From Amyloporia xantha (taxonomy: Eukaryota; Basidiomycota; Agaricomycetes; Polyporales; Adustoporiaceae): DNA of 64,000 bases. Below the pieces are notes generated by a model. The model did no database searches. It had not been told where the DNA came from and worked only from the letters and a program-made list of their open reading frames with translations. The position numbers and the translations under genes are program-made. The stretch is taken from positions 806,001-870,000 of the forward strand of contig JAYKKR010000010.1 in NCBI GenBank assembly GCA_036971615.1. The letters are read 5' to 3'. Below, one piece after another: positions 1 through 10,977 of this stretch. Each line of letters opens with the position of its first letter. The stretch's first letter is position 1.

Positions 1-1440
1 TCGGGAGATGTGATAGTGGTCCGGTATACATAGCACCTGCATCTACTGGTTATCGTCATCGGGAGTGGCATACAATATGGTGATTTTATTTATAATATAT
101 CTACTCCTCATGTCCCCGTCTCGAGTCTGCGAGCCTCGCCGAACACCGCAAAATATAACGACGATGTCGCCGACATTCAGTACGCAGGCAGGTACTCCAG
201 GTAAAGGCGGCTTGTCCAGTTCGGTTCCATCGCTAACAATGACCCTAGACTGACCGTCGCACGCAAACCAGTTAAGATGCGAAGGTCCTTGTTCGATGGC
301 GACTCACTTCGTGGCAGGTAGCAACTACCCGATCTTCTCCTATGTGAAAGGTGTGGCCTGCACCTTTCTGCTCACAAGCACTTGAGTGATATTGGGTCAT
401 AGACAGAGCAATTGTTCGTGCAACAGGTTCCAGCTCGACGGTGAGGATCTTCCCTACCACCACGGCACTGATAGCGGACCCGTCGAGCACCAAGTATTGC
501 TCGTCACCAAGAGAGCACGGGGCCCAACGCGCATGTTCTGGTATACAGCATACGCTGTAGGTGCATGTGCTCGGTTCCACGAGCACTAACGTCTGGGACA
601 CACGACTGATGTCCATAAAGTCCAAGACTCTCGGGAAGGTTACAGTTCACACTCACGTTTTCAGTTCCGTCTCCCTGGCGGCATAAGGCGAGCCTGCATC
701 CAGGGCTGTTCCACTGAGAAATTGAAATCGCCTCCGTCAGAACGGCTGAAACCCACCTCGACACAGATGAAAACACAAACGTTATTGACCCGCAGCACTG
801 AACTGCTCTTGACTGTTTGACCGATATAGCTCTACATTGTGATGCATTTAGCTGGGGCATACGCATTTCCACAGGCACCGACCTCATGACGTCTGGTATT
901 ACGGAGCGGAACCGAAATTTAATACGTGGTGCCGGCGCCGCGATAGTGAGACGAGGCTGACCTGTCAACTGATGTTACCCTATCCAGCCACCGTCCAGAA
1001 AAGCGACACGGCCGCGAAGCCGAGAAGGAAGGTTGAACCTCAGATGTCAAGGCCGGGTGGCCCTCACGGGTTCCAGTCGGGCAGTGGTTGCAAGCGGATA
1101 TGCAGTCTTCGGTTCGGTGCATCCGCGATGACGACCGCCTGCACGATATTGCAGATACGTGTAATCATCCAGACTGGTGCGGACCAGCATATCCGGCTTA
1201 GCAATAGCGTGTCGCAATCCTCTACGTGATCGAGGCGGCTGTCTCAGTGAGGCTGACGAACGGGTATGATGTGGCGATCGCTGACCGAGTGCCGTTACGG
1301 TTTCGCCTGAGGGAACTAACAGCGATGTCAGCCTCCCTATGAGACTTGCATCTGCGGCGTGCACCGTTCACAGAGTCCAACTCTAATCTCCTCTCATCTC
1401 AAACTGCGCACCCCTCGCTTACACCGGTCGTATAATTTGT
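1..1440. other. Accessory region, possible decayed coding sequence
   Basis: No complete gene is supported here. On the minus strand two overlapping open stretches (about 272-625 and 504-968) read like parts of one degraded protein; a splice or frame change near 610-640 would join them. I recognise no domain. The plus strand gives only short chance open frames. The stretch could be an orphan-gene relic, or a gene whose introns I cannot place by eye. Confidence 0.3.
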
Positions 1441-1616
1441 CATGTCTACTGTGCCCGACGCCGGTGGCAGCAGCGGAGACGCTTCTCTCGAAACACAACA
1501 GATAAATTCACCTATATGGAGGCAGTAGGTTTGTCGTTAACAGTGGGAGGCTGACACGACTGATCTTTCGATACAACAGCTTCCCTCCGGAGCTGCAGAT
1601 TCGGACAGTCGAATTG

Positions 1617-2531
1617 ATGACCCTTGAGGGACTACTAGCCTGGAGAACAACAAGTCAACATGGTGACCTTCGTGTCAGGCTCGAATTACGCCGCACCATG
1701 CATGACCTGCTTTACATGTTTGTATCAGATCCGTTAGGGTTGCGCGCCTTGATGCGGGCACAGGGCTGTGTCATTTCTGGGTCCGCGGCTCTCTGGTTCT
1801 TAGATCGAGGTGCATCATGGACGCCGAGCGATCTGGATCTCTACGTCCCACACGCCAACTGGAATACGGTCATCGACTACCTGGAGACCAGAGAGGGTGG
1901 CGTTACTCAGAGAGTGGGAGCTATGGACGACAGCATCGAGTACACCATCGAGGCCGGTGTCAGTGCTATCGCTCACGTCTTAACTCCACGAGGCAAGATC
2001 GACGTGATTCGAAGCACAACGAGCAGTGCAACGTATCCAATCCCTCACTTCTGGACGGGACTTTTGATGAACACTTTGGATGCCGACCGTGTGGTATCAA
2101 GCCATTGGGATCTTGTGTCCCAACGACGGGCACTATACTCTCCCCGCACGTTCACCGAGAGGGAATGGGTAGCAGTGGACAAGTACATCGAAAGAGGCTA
2201 CGATTTTTCCATGTACACCAGGAATTGGCGTGAACTGGAGTGGCAGTCGTGCCACAAGTGGTACTGTCCCCACCGCTTACGAACATTCTCCGACAACGGC
2301 AACTTCCAAATGACGTTCCACGAAGGCGACAGCAGCGGGTTGCCGCCCAGAGGACCTCAAACGCTGCCCGGAGCGGATGTTGTCGCATGGCGTCTCGGAG
2401 GAGGCCCTTGTTGCGGGACTTGTATAGCTAGTCGGAGCCCTCATGACAGAAGCATGTTTGTGCGGTGCGAAGGCGAAGAGGACTTGCGCGAATGGCTGCG
2501 ACAGTGGAACGAGGTTACAACGCCGACTTAG
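1617..2531 (+). CDS. Lineage-restricted protein with nucleotidyltransferase-fold-like motif
   Basis: About 304 residues from the first in-frame ATG. The frame stays open upstream to about 1506 with coding character (an FPPELQIRT-like stretch at 1581-1607) but no ATG, so the real start probably lies in an upstream exon; ATG 1442 opens a candidate first exon but I found no consistent splice. The core reads GSAALWFLDRG, then SDLDLYVP. This resembles the GS...DxD signature of the polymerase-beta nucleotidyltransferase superfamily, also seen in MNT and AbiEii proteins. A Cys/His-containing tail follows (WYCPHR; GGPCCGTC). I recall similar hypothetical proteins in polypore genomes but cannot search here. 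Catalytic activity is an inference; an inactive NTase fold is equally possible. Confidence 0.62.
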   Translation: MTLEGLLAWRTTSQHGDLRVRLELRRTMHDLLYMFVSDPLGLRALMRAQGCVISGSAALWFLDRGASWTPSDLDLYVPHANWNTVIDYLETREGGVTQRVGAMDDSIEYTIEAGVSAIAHVLTPRGKIDVIRSTTSSATYPIPHFWTGLLMNTLDADRVVSSHWDLVSQRRALYSPRTFTEREWVAVDKYIERGYDFSMYTRNWRELEWQSCHKWYCPHRLRTFSDNGNFQMTFHEGDSSGLPPRGPQTLPGADVVAWRLGGGPCCGTCIASRSPHDRSMFVRCEGEEDLREWLRQWNEVTTPT

Positions 2532-3158
2532 ACGCACGTAGATTGCATAATAATCTTTCATGTTGATAATCACATATGTACGCGTGCCACGCGCGCTCTG
2601 GATAGCTATGCCTGTCTGCACGCAGACGCCTTCTGTGACGCAAACCCTCTCCAAGATGAGACTGTTCTCGCCAAAAACGTCCGATGACGAAGTGTTTACG
2701 CTCCGCTGTTATATTTGATCTGGTCTACCCTGAGGCGGGGCACGCCCGGGTGCACCTGTATCCCTACCGTCGCCATCCTAACCTGCCGTGCGGTGCTCGA
2801 CGTTGGAATGACAGACAGAAAACGATGGCCGTGTATGACGATGTCGAACTTGTTCGCTGCTCCCTCTTCCGCGCACGCGAGTAACGGATGAAGGCTAGTG
2901 GTTATCCTCAACTTAAAAACTTGGGATGCATTCAGCGGAGAATCACAGAGTTTTACTGACTCTCAGGTTCCTTCTTGAGCTACGAATAACCGTCGACGCT
3001 CGGTGGCGCGAGTGTACTCCTATTTGGGACTATGTACCACAGAATGCAATACGGTACAACATCTCGAACTGTCTCCGACATCCTACTGGCCGTGGAGCAC
3101 GAATCTGGACAACAATGTTCAGCTCGGAACACTTAGCTGCTATGCACTCGAACAGGAC
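2532..3158. other. No resolved gene
   Basis: The stretch follows the NTase-like gene. A minus-strand open stretch at about 2696-2911 has some coding character (segment IVIHGHRFLSVIP), but I find no start, splice partners or recognisable domain. It may be a 3' exon of the minus-strand gene at 3159-3703 or a relic. Confidence 0.3.
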
Positions 3159-3703
3159 TCACTGCCGCACGGCGAACTCCACCCTCTGACGATCATCACG
3201 CCTCATGTTGACAACCCGTCGGGGTGCAATTCCGCAACGGTACACGAACAGCTCGCCATGCCAATGAACGTCGGGGAAGGCGCGCAGTATGCCTGGATTC
3301 GGCGTCACGAGGTCAGGTCGGAGCACATAGTATAGCACAAAATCCCTATGCTGCTCGAGGGCTGATGGACACGGGACCGAAATGCGGACGCTGCGAATGG
3401 GGTGACCAGGTGAGAAGAAATGTTGTGGTTGAGGTACGTCTTGCCCTCCGTCGAATGGATAGTGGTGCACGGCCATGACATGGAATCGACCAGGCGCGGC
3501 TGTTCCAAACGAATAGCCTCTCACACTACGTATCTGGTTCGTAGGTTGAACTGTAAGCAACCCTCAGCAGCGCAACAGCAGACGCTCACCGAAAAACCCG
3601 CAACCGGTTCTAATATCAGGCCGTTCCGGGTTCTGCGATGGAGATAGAGGGGGACAGCGAGTCCGACAACAGCATACAGCAGCAGGAGCACGGCGGCGAA
3701 CAT
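3159..3703 (-). CDS. Uncharacterised signal-anchor protein, spliced
   Basis: Exon 1 (3703-3590) starts MFAAVLLLLYAVVGLAVPLY, a strong N-terminal hydrophobic segment fitting a signal peptide or type II anchor. A 56-nt intron (3589-3534, donor GTGAGC, acceptor CAG) joins in frame to an exon running to about 3159. The second exon contains segments such as GYSFGTAAPGRFHVMAVHHY and FPDVHWHGELFVYRCG, followed by an Arg/Asp-rich stretch. The end is uncertain: the frame stops just after the codons for AVRQ, but a donor (GTGAGT) overlaps the stop, so a further exon is likely. I recognise a lineage-restricted polypore-type family by general look only; function is unknown. Confidence 0.5.
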
Positions 3704-4675
3704 GGTGGAGGACCTGCTCACGATGTCTGAGGAAACTAGGGGCTGGATAGGGCGCGGCGGACTAGTCCGGTTAACTCCAATGCGGACAAAAACGCAGGGA
3801 GGTTAATTGTTTTGGCTCCTGGATCAGACTGGCTGTGCTCGCCCTTCACCGCAACAGACGATCCCGTCGCGGAAAGCACCGCGGTGGGCATATATGCTAT
3901 GTGAGCCGGGCATGTTCATGCACAAGCGCTCAGGCCAACAGTTGGGCCCGCGATGGCTGTCTACCTCAGCAGAAGGAGGTCCGTTCAGAACGGCTCCGAT
4001 CTCCCGACAGGCAGGGACTGCGCGGACCCGTCGAACCCACCTCGGCGATCCGACACATGTCAGCAAACGTTGGAAACGCCACCGGATGGTACGGGTTAAA
4101 CGACGTAGCCGCAACGCGCCTTGCGCACATCATACCTTTTCGGTCAGCTGCCGCATACTTCCGCTGCAATGGAGGCGGATGCAAACTATGCTCCACGTGG
4201 ATATCTCATAGTTCACGTCGACAGCATATCGGCTGTCGGGTACAGGGCGACCAAATAAACGACAACGAGGGGAGGGTTTAAATTGCGCACGGACGACTTG
4301 CGTCAATCCACGCACTTCGCCCTAGACTTAACGCTATCATTCAGCTTGAACGCCGTGCAATGCCTCCACCACAGGAACCTTTCCAGAAGTGAGTAACCAC
4401 CGTCTGTCTCAGCGAATGAAACGTTCTTACCACCCACATCAGATCGGGGCGCACGAGAGCATCGACCAAACGAAGCGCGACAGACAACCCGGAATTAGAT
4501 GGCGATCCGGCGAAAAGGTATTTACATGGTCGGTCACAGGGCTGATACTAACGAGCATGTAGACTGAACACAGGGGTAAGTGGAGCCCCTCCGACTTTAC
4601 CTGATGGAGGTTGTAAGTCTCCACTCTCCGAGTTAGCAGAAGGCGCCTCCTCACCTCTCACTCTAGCGTCGGGAG
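3704..4675. other. No resolved gene
   Basis: Several overlapping open frames occur on both strands (for example 3807-4281), but none has recognisable protein character or splice context. From about 4550 the plus strand becomes open in the frame of the downstream hypothetical exon, so the 5' part of that gene may begin here; a GTAAGT donor-like site lies near 4575. Confidence 0.3.
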
Positions 4676-5797
4676 CTCAGCCAGGCGGATCCACCCCTTC
4701 GGAATGGTCTGGCTCCGAAAACGACTCCGCCGGTCGAGACCCTGTCGTCCCTGCCTTGGACCCGAGCCACAACGGCGTGCTCGACAACGGTACGGTTTTA
4801 CTCGCTACGGTGCCAAAGATGAGGAAGACCTCGCGCGGGGAGGTAGAGGATGTACCCAATGTAGATATGCTCCAGAGTGGACAGACCGGTGAGTGACGTC
4901 CCGCGCGTCGTAGACCATACGCTAACGATCCGATCGAATTGGGCTAAGACCCGCTGACCGCCAGTGGCATTAACACTCTCGATGTTGAGAAAACCGGTAC
5001 GCACATGATCGTTGGACCGCAACATGTTTGCTGACTTTGAGACACGACAATCGCGGCCAGACACGGTGCCGGAGGGCATACCCGATGAAGTGAGCGCTCC
5101 AACGGGTCCGAACCAGCGTGCTGTCGAGAGAGGAGTTAAGGCGGTTGCCGTACCGCGGGAATTGCCTGAGACGCGGGTCTCATCCGAATCAGTCGCTGCC
5201 GGATCCGGGGATACCGAGCGTGGCCTGCCCGTGCAGACTTTCTGCAACGCAGAATGGTCCTCGCAGTTACATGAGTATGTGCAACCCTCTTGCTCCGCAT
5301 ACTCAGGCTTAATATCACACAGGCGTATCCAGCGTTTCCTGGCCATGAACGACAAATCGTTGTGCACGTACTCCCCGTCCCATTTTCCCACCACAGGTTT
5401 CACTTGGAAGAAGGTGGGCGAAGACGAGAATTCCAATGTATTGGCGTTCGGCGATCGCCCAGCCGTCATGTGGGTTATAGGTGAAGTGAGCGCCGCCATC
5501 TTCCTCAAACGGAACAGCGAACCCCTGCCCCGAGTGAGCATCGCTTTGAAGCCAATTTACCCGCCCGACGTCAGCAAGATAAACGCAATACTAAGGAAAC
5601 TAGCTAGCTACAAAGGTGAGCATGATGTGTATGCATGTCCAGCTATCCTGACAATGTCCAAGGGGAGACCCTACCCGAGGACAAAGTGTGGGCATCGCGC
5701 CGTCAAACTCACCTATTCCGAGGAGATCGTGCCCGCACGGTACGTCTACGTTGATCTGCATGCGCAGGCGACGGTTACACTGACAAAATTTGCGTAG
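4676..5797 (+). CDS. Hypothetical protein, disordered N-terminus, probably two or more exons
   Basis: Two coding blocks. The first (about 4676-4888) encodes a Ser/Gly/Pro/Asp-rich disordered stretch and ends at a GTGAGT donor in phase 1. The second is open to the stop at 5797. Its first ATG is 5024, but a phase-compatible CAG acceptor near 5060 would join the first block directly, through an intron of about 170 nt, long for this genome. The C-terminal 140 residues look folded (segments GFTWKKVGEDENSNVLAFG and ARYVYVDLHAQATVTLTKF). No domain is recognised. The true start and intron are not settled. Confidence 0.42.
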
Positions 5798-5854
5798 CCT
5801 TATCGCTTCAAAGCTTGCTACGACGCCAGAGAGTCTTTTACTTCAAAACAGAAA

Positions 5855-6091
5855 ATGGACAAATACGAGCTCGCGGCGCTGGCCCACAATGATCTTGTAC
5901 TGATCGAATGTAACATTTCACGATGGAAATGTGACGCATCTGCGAACACGATTTATCGTGGACCGTGGGAGTTATGGCGGACCGGGCTTGACTTGGTGTC
6001 TGTATCCGTGCTGTTTTGTGGGCCGGAGACCAGCCTCGATGAGGATGAGGAGGACGCAGGCACTGACAACGGGATCACCTTCACCATATGA
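5855..6091 (+). CDS. Small hypothetical protein, 78 residues
   Basis: A single-exon frame with a clean ATG. It has an aliphatic/Trp core (DLVLIECNISRWKCD, then WELWRTGLDLVSVSVLF) and an acidic tail (SLDEDEEDAG). It starts 57 nt after the stop of the preceding hypothetical gene on the same strand, so it could also be a last exon of that gene rather than a separate gene. I recall similar short proteins in polypore genomes, but no function is known to me. Confidence 0.42.
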   Translation: MDKYELAALAHNDLVLIECNISRWKCDASANTIYRGPWELWRTGLDLVSVSVLFCGPETSLDEDEEDAGTDNGITFTI

Positions 6092-6749
6092 TAGTGGGCT
6101 TTTGTTACATGCAATCCTGTCTGTAAAACACTAGATGCGATGTCCAATTCATTCTACTTCTCGCCCTGTCCATGGGATACATCGTCTAATTGCACTGACT
6201 CGCGGTTCGTAGCACACTGGTTTTAATGATGAATGTATGGTACACGGTCGAAGGGCATTTGGATTCGGGCGTGCGGAGCATCGCCGTCTCAAACCAAGTG
6301 CATTGACCGGGATGCAAGCCCTCTTGTAGCGTGCAATTGTTCAGCCACTTCAGCGAGGGGAGGTCATCTGCAATCGGGTGATCGAGGCTCGGTGCGATGG
6401 TGCCTGGGCGCTATAATATCCGATTGGATTGATTGCACGTGACAGACAGACAGGAGCCAATAAGAGGGGCTGGAGATGGCAGCCAAGGTCGCACGATGCC
6501 ACGGATCTTATCTTTATCCCAAATAAGGTTATGAGCCGGGATGCGCCCCAATCAGGACACGGGAATCGGGCGGTCTTGGGCAGGTCGACGTTGGCAGATG
6601 CGCCGGCTGGGGTCGAGATACGGTCAAATGCACATGCACTCTCCACAGATAAGCTTCGCAACAAGATATGTTATTTTTCCCGCTTTCCAGGCTTCGCCGC
6701 CACCGCCATCTTTGCCTCCTCCCTAGGAGTGACCACTCTTCCTCCCACC
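6092..6749. promoter_or_regulatory. Permease promoter region with GATA sites
   Basis: This intergenic stretch lies upstream of the purine-cytosine permease. Two perfect HGATAAG elements are present: CTTATCT at 6507-6513 (minus orientation, directly followed by TTATCC) and AGATAAG at 6647-6653. CCAAT-type motifs occur near 6424 (minus) and 6458 (plus). Fungal AreA/Nit2-type GATA factors bind such sites and control nitrogen-source genes including purine transporters, so nitrogen regulation is a reasonable inference. No separate gene is seen. Confidence 0.45.
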
Positions 6750-8720
6750 ATGTCTTCGTCTCTAGAGAAGCGTTCCGTCACCTCTGACAACACCAAGGAC
6801 GCCGAGGACTTGTCCGTCTAATTCTTTTCCAACCTGAATTGGCCCCTGATCAAATTTTCTTCAGCGTCGAGCCTGTACCACCGTCCTACGACAATGTCCC
6901 GCGGAATCGGTTCAGGGCCTTGTGGGCCGTCGTAGAGAAGCTTGACAAGTATGGTGTCGAAGCTCAGGGTATTGAGCGCATACCCCCGGATCAGCGCAAC
7001 CAGACATGTACGTTCTTCTCGCCGGTCGCGTGCCGTCCAAATTCGTTCAACGAATTGTCGAATTAGCCGTTCTGGCTCCCTTCTGGTTGTGGTTGGCCGC
7101 AAATATGACCGTAAGCATCGTTGATGCGTCTTTCGATCGCTGGCCAAACAAAACGCCGATCCCAACAGACATCAACATTTTCTCTCGGGACTCTGGGGAA
7201 CTCGCTCTTTGACTTGGGACTTCGTGATGCCGTCTTGACCATCATCTTCTTCAACCTGCTTTGCACCATCCCGGTCGCCTATTTCTCGACATGGGGCCCC
7301 AAGCTTGGTCTGCGGCAGTTGACACTGTCTCGATTTTCATTCGGGTACTTCACCGTGCGTTTGTGATTTCACGTCCTAGTCGGGCTTTCTGAACGCTCAC
7401 GGGGCTGCTTGTCAGGCACTCATTCCCATAGTTCTAAATTGCATAGCCTGCGTTGGCTGGTCCGTCATCAACTCCATTGTCGGTGCTCAGACATTGCGAG
7501 CAGTCAGTGATTCGCATCAGATTCCGACTGCTGCAGCTATTATCGTTATTGCTATTGGGACAATCAGTGTCTCTTTCATGGGATACCGTGTGGTTCACTT
7601 GTATGAGAAGTACTCTTGGATACCCGTAAGTATCATTTCTCCATGTACCCATGTTCTGACCAGGATACACCATGTTCTGACCGTGCAAAACTTCAGGTTG
7701 CAGTTATCTTCTTCATTTACCTAGGACAGATTGCTCGCTTCTGTGATAGTGGTTCGTGGGGCGGAACTGGTCCAGTTGAGGCAGGCAACGTACTCTCATT
7801 CGGTGCAGCTATTGGTCAGTCAGACCTCAATATATGCGAATACAATGCCTGATTCTGTCCGTATAATCAGCTGGCTTCGCGCTGGGATGGACGTCGCTTG
7901 CCGCAGACTACACCGTGCGCATGCCTGAGAACATGTCCACGCCCAAAGTCTTCTTCTGGACCTACATTGGACTCAATATCCCGCTCATCCTTATCGAGGC
8001 ACTTGGCGCCGCGGCCATGACGACCTTCACCGCCAAGACTACCTGGCAGGACGCCTACGACACCAACTCCGTCGGCGGGCTGCTCGGCGCGGGGCTCGCG
8101 GGGCCCATGGGCGGCTTCGGGCGGTTCCTGCTCGTGATCCTCTCGCTGTCGATCATCGCGAACAACATCCCGAACATCTACTCGCTCGCGCTGACGTTCC
8201 AGAACATCCACCCGTACGCACAGGCGATTCCGCGTGTGTTCATCGTCGTCCTCGGCAGCGCCATCTACATCGTCCTCGCGATCGTCGGCGCGTCCCACTT
8301 CGAGGAGTGGCTCGACACGCTGCTCACGATCCTCTCGTACTGGCTTGCGATCTTCAGCACGATATTGATCGAGGAGCACCTCATCTTCCGCAGGAACCGG
8401 TGGGCGAATTACGAGCCGGACGAGTACAATAACTGGCGCAAGCTCCCGCTGGGCGTCGCGTCGTTCATAGCTCTGGGCTGCGGTGTTGCCGGCGCAGTCC
8501 TCGGCATGGCGCAGGCGTGGTATGTCGGCCAGATCGCACGGCATATTGGCGACCCTATCTATGGTAAGCATAATTCACGCCGACTTGTAGCCGTGTCTGA
8601 TATTAACTCGACATGTTTGGTTCCACAGGTGGTGATATCGGCTTCGAGCTGAGCTTTGCGTTCACTGCGGTCGTCTTCCCGCCACTGCGATATATTGAGA
8701 AGAAATATTGGGGATACTAA
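6750..8720 (+). CDS. FCY2: Purine-cytosine permease (NCS1 family)
   Basis: Proton-coupled plasma-membrane uptake of adenine, guanine, hypoxanthine or cytosine is the known family role. The model has eight exons: 6750-6811, 6865-7007, 7067-7110, 7169-7354, 7416-7625, 7697-7814, 7871-8563, 8629-8720 (515 residues, in frame throughout). The start sits in a good context (CCCACC-ATG). After an approximately 65-residue cytosolic N-terminus containing the family-typical EAQGIERIPP, the protein shows about twelve hydrophobic spans. Family-like motifs include WGPKLGLRQLTLSRFSFGY, NSIVGAQTLRAVS and GNVLSFGAAIAGFALGW. Length fits the fungal FCY2 family. Exon 7 is notably GC-rich at third positions compared with the earlier exons. 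Exact substrate is not predictable from sequence. Confidence 0.93.
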
Positions 8721-9229
8721 TGGGTGGGGTGTGTGTGATAGAGTAGACATTGCTATTGCTTGCTTGTCTCGGAACATAGTACACCAATGTACGCAACAGC
8801 CTAGGATTGTCTCTGTATGTGCCTAGTATTTAAATAATATTTGCTAAATTGACTGGGAAGTTAATTGTGACAACTCGATCTTTCATGCAAGTGATTGAGC
8901 TCCATCCAACGAATGTAAATTGCGGACAAGTCGATTACTCACTGTACGGGAATGTCTACCCCGTATCTGTCCCAGCAAAGGTGAGCTTTAGTGAGCTGAG
9001 TCAATTGGAGGGTATGGTCGATCTAGGTTCGCATGCTCTGGCCCAGTCCCATGAGACGGACGGCAACCCGTCCACATTCCAGACACTGAGAGGTAGGCGG
9101 CGAGGCCTCGCATCTGAAATTGGGACATGAACCCCATCACTCCCACCGCGCATATTCGCATCATGGCCCCGCATCACGGAGGCCTCGATTCCCGGTCCTC
9201 AGTCTCGATCCGCTCACTCCGGCAGAAGC
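8721..9229. other. Intergenic, no gene seen
   Basis: This is the convergent gap between the permease and the minus-strand TRAPP gene, holding 3' flanks of both. A 93-codon open frame at 8849-9130 has no recognisable character. Confidence 0.5.
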
Positions 9230-9891
9230 TCAGTGCAATTGTCCTTGGGAGCCAGAAACGGGCACGGATGCCCCCAGCGCCCTGCCTACGTCGTCTACCC
9301 GCCGCCGGAACCCCTTCCACTTTGCGCTGCCGGCGGTGAGCATCGCTGTGTGGTCGTTTACGCCTTCGAGCGGCGTGTTTAGCTTGAGGAATGGGTTCGC
9401 TACGGAGAGGCGGTACGCCGTGTGCAGCGCGCGGAAGATCTGCAAATAGTGCAGGGTCACATCTGAATAAGGGACTAGTCAGAGTAGGAATAAGCCACGC
9501 ACCGTGATCACGTCGACGTCCCGCACGACCGAGTCGGTCAAGGCCAGCGCGATGATGATCTTGACTCTCAGCGAGGTCACGTAGCCATACACCGCCACGT
9601 CCTCCATCGTGTAGAGCAGATTCAGGTAGCACTCGGTTGACTTTGCCGCATTGGCAGCAGCGACTGCGAGAAGAGGGTCATCGGGTCAGGGTCGACGCCT
9701 GCATGTAGACCGGGGGCAGGAAGCGCACTGCGTTCCTCGATGACATCGAGGCTGGTGTGGGCTATATAGTGGTACTTGAGCTCATCCTGGCGAGGCTGCG
9801 AGAACGTTCGGACGAGAATGGGGTGGTTTTGTGGAGAGACAAAGGCGACTGCGTTGAGACGGAGTTGAGGCGGCATGACGGCTATAGTCAC
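9230..9891 (-). CDS. TCA17: TRAPP complex subunit 2-like (TRAPPC2L/Tca17)
   Basis: A small longin-fold subunit of the TRAPP tethering complex, acting in Golgi and endosomal traffic. Exons, in minus order: 9891-9711, 9663-9503, 9439-9230 (183 residues, in frame). Diagnostic segments are LKYHYIAHTSLDVIEER near the N-terminus, ECYLNLLYTMEDVAVYGYVT in the middle and IFRALHTAYRLSVANPF after the last intron; these align by eye with human TRAPPC2L. The C-terminal extension after the longin core contains a basic segment (KWKGFRRRVDDVGRAL). For intron 2, the acceptor at 9440-9442 was preferred over an earlier CAG because the earlier one runs at once into a stop. Confidence 0.88.
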
Positions 9892-10293
9892 ACTTCAGAA
9901 AGTTCGATTACGCTCGCGACGGCGCTCGTTCGCAATTGACTGGCCGTAAACACGAGCATGTACCCTAGAAGGTTCTACTGTCGCAGGGTGTACTCATTCG
10001 CACGACGACGACTTCTGGTTCTATCTCATCAAACGGGACTCGACATGTTGTACGCTTCATATCAGCGACTCTCGGACACCTCATGATCGCCACAGTCGCA
10101 CGAATGAGCGTGGATCAGATTCGCGTACAATGCATGCCGGAACGATGACGGCTAAGCTGCGCGTAATTGCCTGCAATCCAGTCGTCGCGGTAAATCCAAG
10201 ACATCCAAGGCTTGTCCAAGAACATGAGGAAACAAGATGAAGCAGCAGTAAAACAACATAAACAACATGACCGATAGCTAAGACAGGGCGGTT
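9892..10293. other. Intergenic, no gene seen
   Basis: This gap lies between two minus-strand genes. It would hold the promoter of the TRAPPC2L gene and the 3' end of the cytochrome b5 gene. No feature is recognised. Confidence 0.5.
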
Positions 10294-10977
10294 CTATACT
10301 GTGCCGCTGGAGTAGTACCGCCACGCAAAGTATGCACCCAACATAGCAAGAGGGACGAAGTACATCATACTGAAGGGAGTGAGATGTCAGAGGCGCCTGC
10401 ATGGCATGACACGTCATATGGCAAACGTACTTTGACCCTTGCTGAACAGCGGCGTTGACTGCGTGGCTGCTGGAAGCGCTGCTGCTGGACGTCGCCTTCG
10501 TCTTCAGCACCTATTTAACGTAGTGCACGCGCTTAGTAGAACGCCAAAGACGACTATCGAGTGTGTACGCACGCCATCCTTTTCAAACTCGCCGATGTAC
10601 AAATCCTTCAAGATAGCACGGGCCTCGTCGGAGTGACCAACGTCCTCAAAGGGTTCCGTCGCATCCTTGCCTATGACACCCAGCATGAGCTATCTCATGT
10701 TCTGCGAATGAGGGAATACAACGCACCAGTCTCAGCGAGAATCACCTCGTCTCCTCCTGGGTGCTGGATAACACATTTCACTATACAATGGCTGACGAAG
10801 TCAAGAAAGCCTTACCTCGTCGATGAATTTTGCAACATTGTACACTATTGCACAAGTCAGGAGGTGTCACTAACTGTTATCATGGAGACGCATACCCTTC
10901 TGGTGGATCAGGATGTACAAGCTCTCCTTGGTATTGTTCGCCTTGAGCTCCTCGTAGGTAATAATCTTTTCCGCCAT
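10294..10977 (-). CDS. CYB5: Cytochrome b5, tail-anchored
   Basis: An ER-membrane electron carrier for desaturases, sterol enzymes and P450s. Six short exons in minus order: 10977-10896, 10844-10816, 10763-10727, 10670-10573, 10510-10431, 10369-10294 (133 residues, in frame). The heme domain shows the start MAEKIITYEELKANNTK, the axial-ligand loop FIDEHPGGDEVILAETG and the second ligand region FEDVGHSDEAR. A Ser/Ala linker follows, then a C-terminal hydrophobic anchor (MMYFVPLAMLGAYFAWRYY). One exon is only 29 nt and another 37 nt, so automated annotation may miss them. Length and order match the fungal family. Confidence 0.95.

Noticed and set aside
3003..3335. Plus-strand 110-codon frame
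   Set aside because: It overlaps the better-supported minus-strand signal-anchor gene and starts at GTG.
7867..8571. Long minus-strand open frame (234 codons) over permease exon 7
   Set aside because: It is antisense to a clearly coding GC-rich exon; its Arg/Asp/Glu-rich translation is the usual mirror of GC-rich third positions.
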